Origin: Desulfobacterales bacterium
GTDB lineage: Bacteria > Desulfobacterota > Desulfobacteria > Desulfobacterales > Desulfobacteraceae
Length of the DNA stretch: 6,537 nt
Direction: 5' to 3'
Assembly (NCBI GenBank): GCA_022361315.1
Contig: JAKSBB010000413.1
Span: forward strand, 1-6,537
In this document: positions 5,855-6,537 of the stretch, piece by piece
How positions within the stretch are numbered: position 1 is the stretch's first letter
Layout of the letters: each line of letters begins with the position of its first letter
Notes under the pieces: generated by a model
Databases searched by the model: none
What the model saw: the letters and a program-made list of their open reading frames with translations, nothing else
What the model was told of the DNA's origin: nothing
Made by a program: the position numbers and the translations under genes

Positions 5855-6537
5855 ATGGGTATTTCATTGAAAAAGGGCGATGTTATCGGTGTCGCAGCTC
5901 CCTCTGCACGATTTGACAGGACGCTTTTTGACAAGGGACTTATGTGTCTGGAGAACATGGGATTCCGGACACGGGTCCACGAAGGGATTTTCGGGAAGTT
6001 GAGGTATCTTGCCGGTACGGATCGGGAAAGAGCCGATATTGTAAACCGGTTGTTTGCAGACCCGGAGGTGAAGGCCGTTATTTCCGTACGCGGCGGATTT
6101 GGCGCCATGCGTATCCTGGCGTATATGGACTGGGAGAGTGTGCGAAGGAACCCGACATTGTTTATCGGGTTTTCAGATGCCACGGCACTGATTTCGGCCC
6201 TAACACAAGAGGCCGGCATTGAAGCGGTTCACGGTCCGAACCTGGTGTCCCTGGCCAAGGCCAATCAGGTCACCCGGGACGGGTTTTACCGGACGGTGAC
6301 CGGGCGGCTGGCTGAAATCACCATAACCGGCGCTCAACGTATTACCGGGGGCAGGGCAGAGGGCAGGTTTGTCGGCGGCAACCTTGCCACCCTGGTTCAT
6401 ATGGTGGGTACACCCTTTCAACCGGATTTCAGCGGTGGCATCCTTTTTCTGGAAGATGTGGGTGAGCCGGCTTATAAAATTGACCGGATGTTGTCTCAGA
6501 TGAAAATGGCCGGATGTTTCGACACCATAAAAGGGGT
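5855..6537 (+). CDS. S66 family LD-carboxypeptidase (LdcA/MccF-type), C-terminus beyond window
   Basis: This is a cytoplasmic serine peptidase. LdcA members remove the terminal D-Ala from murein tetrapeptides during cell-wall recycling, and MccF members cleave microcin C. The 227 visible residues include the start KKGDVIGVAAPSARFD (6-21) and the RGGFG turn (79-83). The nucleophile elbow IGFSDATAL (104-112) has S107 as the predicted catalytic serine. GGNLATL lies at 174-180, and FLEDVGEPAYKIDRML (198-213) has E200 as the likely catalytic glutamate. The third residue, a histidine, should lie about 70 residues further on and is outside the window. There is no sign of frameshift. The ATG at 5855 has only a distant AGAGG (17 bases away), but no better in-frame start exists and homologues begin at this point. 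The general LdcA role is more likely than microcin immunity, as no microcin genes are nearby. Confidence 0.9.
   Translation, partial: MGISLKKGDVIGVAAPSARFDRTLFDKGLMCLENMGFRTRVHEGIFGKLRYLAGTDRERADIVNRLFADPEVKAVISVRGGFGAMRILAYMDWESVRRNPTLFIGFSDATALISALTQEAGIEAVHGPNLVSLAKANQVTRDGFYRTVTGRLAEITITGAQRITGGRAEGRFVGGNLATLVHMVGTPFQPDFSGGILFLEDVGEPAYKIDRMLSQMKMAGCFDTIKG

Noticed and set aside
5686..6219. N-terminal extension of the membrane zinc-site protein to 314 residues
   Set aside because: The extra part is antisense to the LD-carboxypeptidase gene and crosses its promoter region. Its sequence looks like a shadow frame, and a natural start with MKK plus hydrophobic segment lies at 5685.

Overview
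The window holds six protein-coding genes on a chromosome-like stretch of about 50% G+C with close gene packing. The first and last genes run off the window ends. The mix (a DASS/SLC13 anion transporter, an RlhA-like U32 protein, a large left-handed beta-helix protein, a small cupin, an LD-carboxypeptidase) and the codon use fit an anaerobic Gram-negative bacterium. My best guess is a Desulfobacterota sulfate reducer of the Desulfobacteraceae type. That is inference from gene style, since the window has no rRNA or other taxonomic marker.

Layout, left to right: (1) minus strand, 1-1097, the N-terminal 365 residues of a DASS-family transporter; (2) a 232-base divergent intergenic region with a perfect 13-bp inverted repeat and a 9-bp direct repeat; (3) plus strand, 1330-2748, a 472-residue hexapeptide-repeat (left-handed beta-helix) protein; (4) a short convergent spacer with a weak terminator candidate; (5) minus strand, 2830-4809, a 659-residue U32-family protein with the family Cys signature and a degenerate second copy near its C-terminus; (6) a 136-base divergent spacer with a good sigma70-like promoter for the U32 gene; (7) plus strand, 4946-5278, a 110-residue cupin; (8) minus strand, 5275-5685, a 136-residue membrane-anchored protein with a His/Cys zinc-site-like tail, overlapping the cupin tail-to-tail by 4 bases; (9) a 169-base divergent spacer with a sigma70-like promoter for the membrane protein; (10) plus strand from 5855 to the window end, the first 227 residues of an S66 LD-carboxypeptidase.

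Every neighbouring pair of genes is on opposite strands, so there is no operon here and each gene is probably transcribed alone. Likely roles are anion or dicarboxylate uptake, RNA modification (by family), murein tetrapeptide recycling, and three poorly defined functions. I see no shared pathway.

I see no transposase, integrase, CRISPR array, toxin-antitoxin pair, defence gene, tRNA or rRNA, and nothing that I would call a new multi-gene system. The points most worth a second look are the unusual substrate-site motifs of the transporter, the palindrome and repeats between the first two genes, the internal duplication and shifted cysteines of the U32 protein, and the small membrane zinc-site protein.
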